Below, piece after piece: positions 6,360-7,982 of a stretch of 7,982 bases of DNA. The DNA lies in assembly GCA_005877525.1 (NCBI GenBank), contig VBON01000031.1:1-7982 (forward strand). Direction: 5' to 3'. Each line of letters starts with the position of its first letter. Position 1 is the first letter of the stretch. Both the position numbers and the translations under genes were made by a program. The notes below the pieces were generated by a model, which made no database searches, was not told the origin of the DNA, and saw nothing but the letters and a program-made list of their open reading frames with translations. The stretch is from Nitrospirota bacterium. Lineage in GTDB: Bacteria > Nitrospirota > Nitrospiria > Nitrospirales > NS-4.

Positions 6360-6389
6360 ATTATATCTGCTCTCGCCCGGCAGGAGCAA
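6360..6389 (-). promoter_or_regulatory. Sigma-70-type promoter of fbp-fbaB-htrA
   Basis: A perfect TATAAT (6365-6360) with an 18-bp spacer to TTGCTC (6389-6384, 4 of 6 to TTGACA). It lies in the 131-bp gap between the DUF3108 gene and fbp; transcription should start near 6353. The rest of the gap holds no ORF or clear terminator. Confidence 0.6.
6368..6388. promoter_or_regulatory. 21-bp imperfect dyad inside the fbp promoter spacer, candidate operator
   Basis: On the plus strand the arms are TGCTC-TC-GCC and GGC-AG-GAGCA around a central C (6378). Eight of ten arm positions pair; the only mismatches are the two at arm positions 6-7. The dyad starts within the -35 hexamer and ends 2 bp before the -10, the classic place for a repressor to exclude RNA polymerase. 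It lies upstream of the predicted transcription start, so it would act as DNA rather than as an RNA hairpin. The symmetry is observed; the regulator is unknown and the role is inferred. Confidence 0.4.
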
Positions 6390-6466
6390 TGTGGATTTCA
6401 CTATTCTCTTTGCCTTCGAAGAGACGAATGGAAGAGATCCCTGGTTCACAAAAACTGCTTACGCAC

Positions 6467-7243
6467 TCACCGAGCCGCCAGCGCCGTTCCCTCAAGTGAC
6501 GTGAGCGTGGCGGAAATAGATCCAATGACCACCTTTGCCTGCATCAGGATCGGAATTCGGGCCGCGTCGTTCGTAAACCATACCCGGATGTTGCCCTCAT
6601 TCAAAAAGAGCCCGCGAAACGGCATGACCGCCAGGACACGGATGGTTTCAACTTCACCGAGCGGGCTCTGCATTCGCTCAAACCCTTCGACCCGAAGCTC
6701 CAGGTGATAATTCTTCTTATCGTGCAGCACCTCCATGCCGATGACATCACCAGCCTTCGACAGCGGCAGGTACCGAAAGGAATAGAGGCACGAAAGGGTG
6801 TCCTGCACACGAGGGGGCACTGCCATCGTCTCTGTCTGGCCATCTCTCGTGACCGTGGCCACATGGGCGACTTGATCAAAGACCACGTCCGTGTCGTTTT
6901 TGCGCTTGCCCTCACGGCGCTTGAACGACTGCCGAGCAGGCAACATCGACCCTTCATCGACATAGGATTCGACCCGGTTGTTGACGGGATAGAAAATCGA
7001 GACGAAGTCATTGGAGCGCGCGGTATGCAACAGCTTCAGGACCGGCCGGCCGCTCAGAACCTGGCGGCCGGCGACCTCCAGCACCGCCGTCCCCGCGGAG
7101 ATCTTTCCCCAACTCAAGGTATAGCTCAGGCGCTCGCCGATATGAACCTGGTTCTGGCCAACCGAAGAGGAATCGGCCAGCGACGCCGGCGGCGACAGAA
7201 GGGCGAGCAGAAGCAAAAAATATGTGTGGTGGATCCCAGGCAT
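6467..7243 (-). CDS. Secreted DUF3108-family protein
   Basis: Exported protein of unknown function. The 258-aa chain begins with a signal peptide (His-rich n-region, hydrophobic core 8-17, likely cut after SLA at 23). The remainder has the pattern of DUF3108: GERLSYTLSWGKISAGTAVLEV (37-58), a YPVNNRVESYVDE segment (85-97), QDTLSCLYSFRYLPL (147-161), LELRVEGFERMQSPLGEVETIRV (181-203, mostly beta) and the terminal VWFTNDAARIPI (221-232). The composition suggests an all-beta periplasmic fold. No catalytic motif is seen. The ATG is 31 bp after the mutase stop, so it probably shares that transcript. No Shine-Dalgarno precedes the ATG. No in-frame ATG or GTG was found just upstream, and the signal peptide starts properly here. 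The family call rests on remembered sequence pattern and is likely but not proven. Confidence 0.8.
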   Translation of the reverse strand: MPGIHHTYFLLLLALLSPPASLADSSSVGQNQVHIGERLSYTLSWGKISAGTAVLEVAGRQVLSGRPVLKLLHTARSNDFVSIFYPVNNRVESYVDEGSMLPARQSFKRREGKRKNDTDVVFDQVAHVATVTRDGQTETMAVPPRVQDTLSCLYSFRYLPLSKAGDVIGMEVLHDKKNYHLELRVEGFERMQSPLGEVETIRVLAVMPFRGLFLNEGNIRVWFTNDAARIPILMQAKVVIGSISATLTSLEGTALAAR

Positions 7244-7274
7244 CGTAGTTAAAGAAAACGTAGTTCCACCCGCC

Positions 7275-7982
7275 CTAGTGGGAAGCGGGAGTTAACGGAA
7301 CGTGCTTTCTGACTTGCGATTCGACCACCTCGCGAATACGCGATAAGGCGTTCTCGGTGGTGGCCTCGAATCTGAGCACTAATGCCGGCTGCGTGTTGGA
7401 GGCACGGATTAATCCCCAGCCATCGGGAAACAAGACCCGTACCCCATCGATATCGATGATATTATATTCACGGGCCAGTTCTTTCTTGGCAGCCTCCACG
7501 ACCTGAAATTTGATGTCATCCGGGCAGTCCACCCGGATTTCCGGGGTGGCGATCGTCGGAGGCAAATCGGCGAGCAACGACGAGAGCGGATGGCCGGCCT
7601 TGGCGAGGATCTCGATTAGCCGGCAAGAGGCATAGACGGCGTCGTCATAGCCGAAGTAGCGGTCGGCGAAAAACATGTGCCCCGACATTTCCCCGGCCAA
7701 AGCGGCATCTTCCTCCTTCATCTTGGCCTTGATCAGCGAGTGTCCGGTCTTCCACATAATCGGCCTGCCCCCGCGCTTGGCGACATCGTCATAAAAGGTC
7801 TGGGAGGCTTTGACTTCGGAGATGATGGTCGCGCCGGGCTTGGCCTTGAGAATATCGCGGGCGAAAAGCACCATGAGCTTGTCACCCCAGAGTATCTCGC
7901 CGCGTTCATCTACCACCCCGATACGGTCCGCATCGCCGTCGTACGCGACGCCCACGTGCGCTTTCGTCTCGCGCACTTTGCG
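7275..7982 (-). CDS. Phosphomannomutase/phosphoglucomutase, AlgC type (5' end beyond window)
   Basis: Alpha-D-phosphohexomutase that interconverts hexose 6-phosphates and 1-phosphates (mannose and/or glucose), feeding nucleotide sugars for exopolysaccharide, LPS and glycogen; cytoplasmic. Only the last 235 residues are present. The frame is open to the window edge, and the GTG near 7976 is an internal Val, not a start, because RK precedes it and the Mg loop begins only 11 residues later. Numbered from the edge, the Mg loop is DGDADR (15-20) and the sugar-binding loop GEMSGH (97-102). KTGHSLIK covers 78-85, and the domain 4 phosphate loop RASNTQP (193-199) is followed by ALVLRFEA. WGLIRASNT...LVLRFEA is typical of dual-specificity AlgC-like mutases. 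The active-site phosphoserine lies outside the window. Specificity for mannose or glucose cannot be decided here. Confidence 0.93.
   Translation of the reverse strand, partial: RKVRETKAHVGVAYDGDADRIGVVDERGEILWGDKLMVLFARDILKAKPGATIISEVKASQTFYDDVAKRGGRPIMWKTGHSLIKAKMKEEDAALAGEMSGHMFFADRYFGYDDAVYASCRLIEILAKAGHPLSSLLADLPPTIATPEIRVDCPDDIKFQVVEAAKKELAREYNIIDIDGVRVLFPDGWGLIRASNTQPALVLRFEATTENALSRIREVVESQVRKHVPLTPASH

Noticed and set aside
6395..6470. Possible terminator after the DUF3108 gene (TCTCTT/AAGAGA and the CTTCGAAG palindrome)
   Set aside because: The stem is short and no T-tract follows it.
7269..7289. Possible terminator hairpin (CCCGC/GCGGG, 11-nt loop) at the end of the mutase gene
   Set aside because: The stem is only 5 bp with unpaired flanks, and the T-rich run comes too far downstream to be convincing.
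7974..7976. GTG as the start of the mutase
   Set aside because: The frame is open upstream to the edge and the Mg-binding loop, normally mid-protein, follows at once; the codon is an internal Val.

Overview
The window is a densely packed, moderately high-GC bacterial chromosome segment. All nine genes lie on the minus strand, so transcription runs from high to low coordinates. There are no mobile elements, tRNA or rRNA genes, CRISPR arrays, large repeats or gene-free stretches over about 130 bp. The gene content is core metabolism and envelope maintenance: a YacL-like PIN/TRAM protein followed by ispD-ispF-cysE, plus a class I fructose-1,6-bisphosphatase directly upstream of a FbaB-type aldolase. 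A Gram-negative (didermic) host is likely from the Do/HtrA protease and the secreted DUF3108 protein. From gene content and general protein character I lean to Nitrospirota (Nitrospira-like). That assignment is inference from memory and has not been tested.

Layout in the direction of transcription. (1) 7982-7275: C-terminal part of an AlgC-type phosphomannomutase/phosphoglucomutase, cut by the window edge. (2) 7243-6467: secreted DUF3108 protein, 31 bp downstream. (3) 6466-6336: intergenic region with a good sigma-70-type promoter (TTGCTC, 18 bp, TATAAT) and a 21-bp imperfect dyad inside its spacer. (4) 6335-5334: class I fructose-1,6-bisphosphatase with a GTG start. (5) 5324-4398: class I aldolase of the FbaB/DhnA type, coupled to fbp by a near-perfect Shine-Dalgarno that contains the last two bases of the fbp stop codon. 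(6) 4417-2903: membrane-anchored Do-family serine protease whose start overlaps the aldolase end by 20 bp. (7) 2902-2792: intergenic region with a candidate extended -10 promoter. (8) 2791-1769: four-TM PIN/TRAM protein. (9) 1687-947 ispD, 950-477 ispF (ATGA overlap) and 470-1 cysE (partial, 6-bp gap).

Functionally there are two likely transcription units besides the truncated upstream one. The first, fbp-fbaB-htrA, couples the two gluconeogenic steps that turn triose phosphates into fructose-6-phosphate with a periplasm-facing protease. The upstream mutase uses the resulting hexose phosphates for sugar precursors. The second unit joins a PIN/TRAM protein, two steps of the MEP isoprenoid pathway and the first committed step of cysteine synthesis. 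It resembles the Bacillus yacL-ispD-ispF-(gltX)-cysE order.

No wholly new system is visible. The signals most worth a second look are non-coding: the dyad inside the fbp promoter, and a set of three mutually complementary segments in the 81-bp gap before ispD that can form two competing hairpins, one of which ends 2 nt before an ispD start codon lacking a recognisable ribosome binding site.
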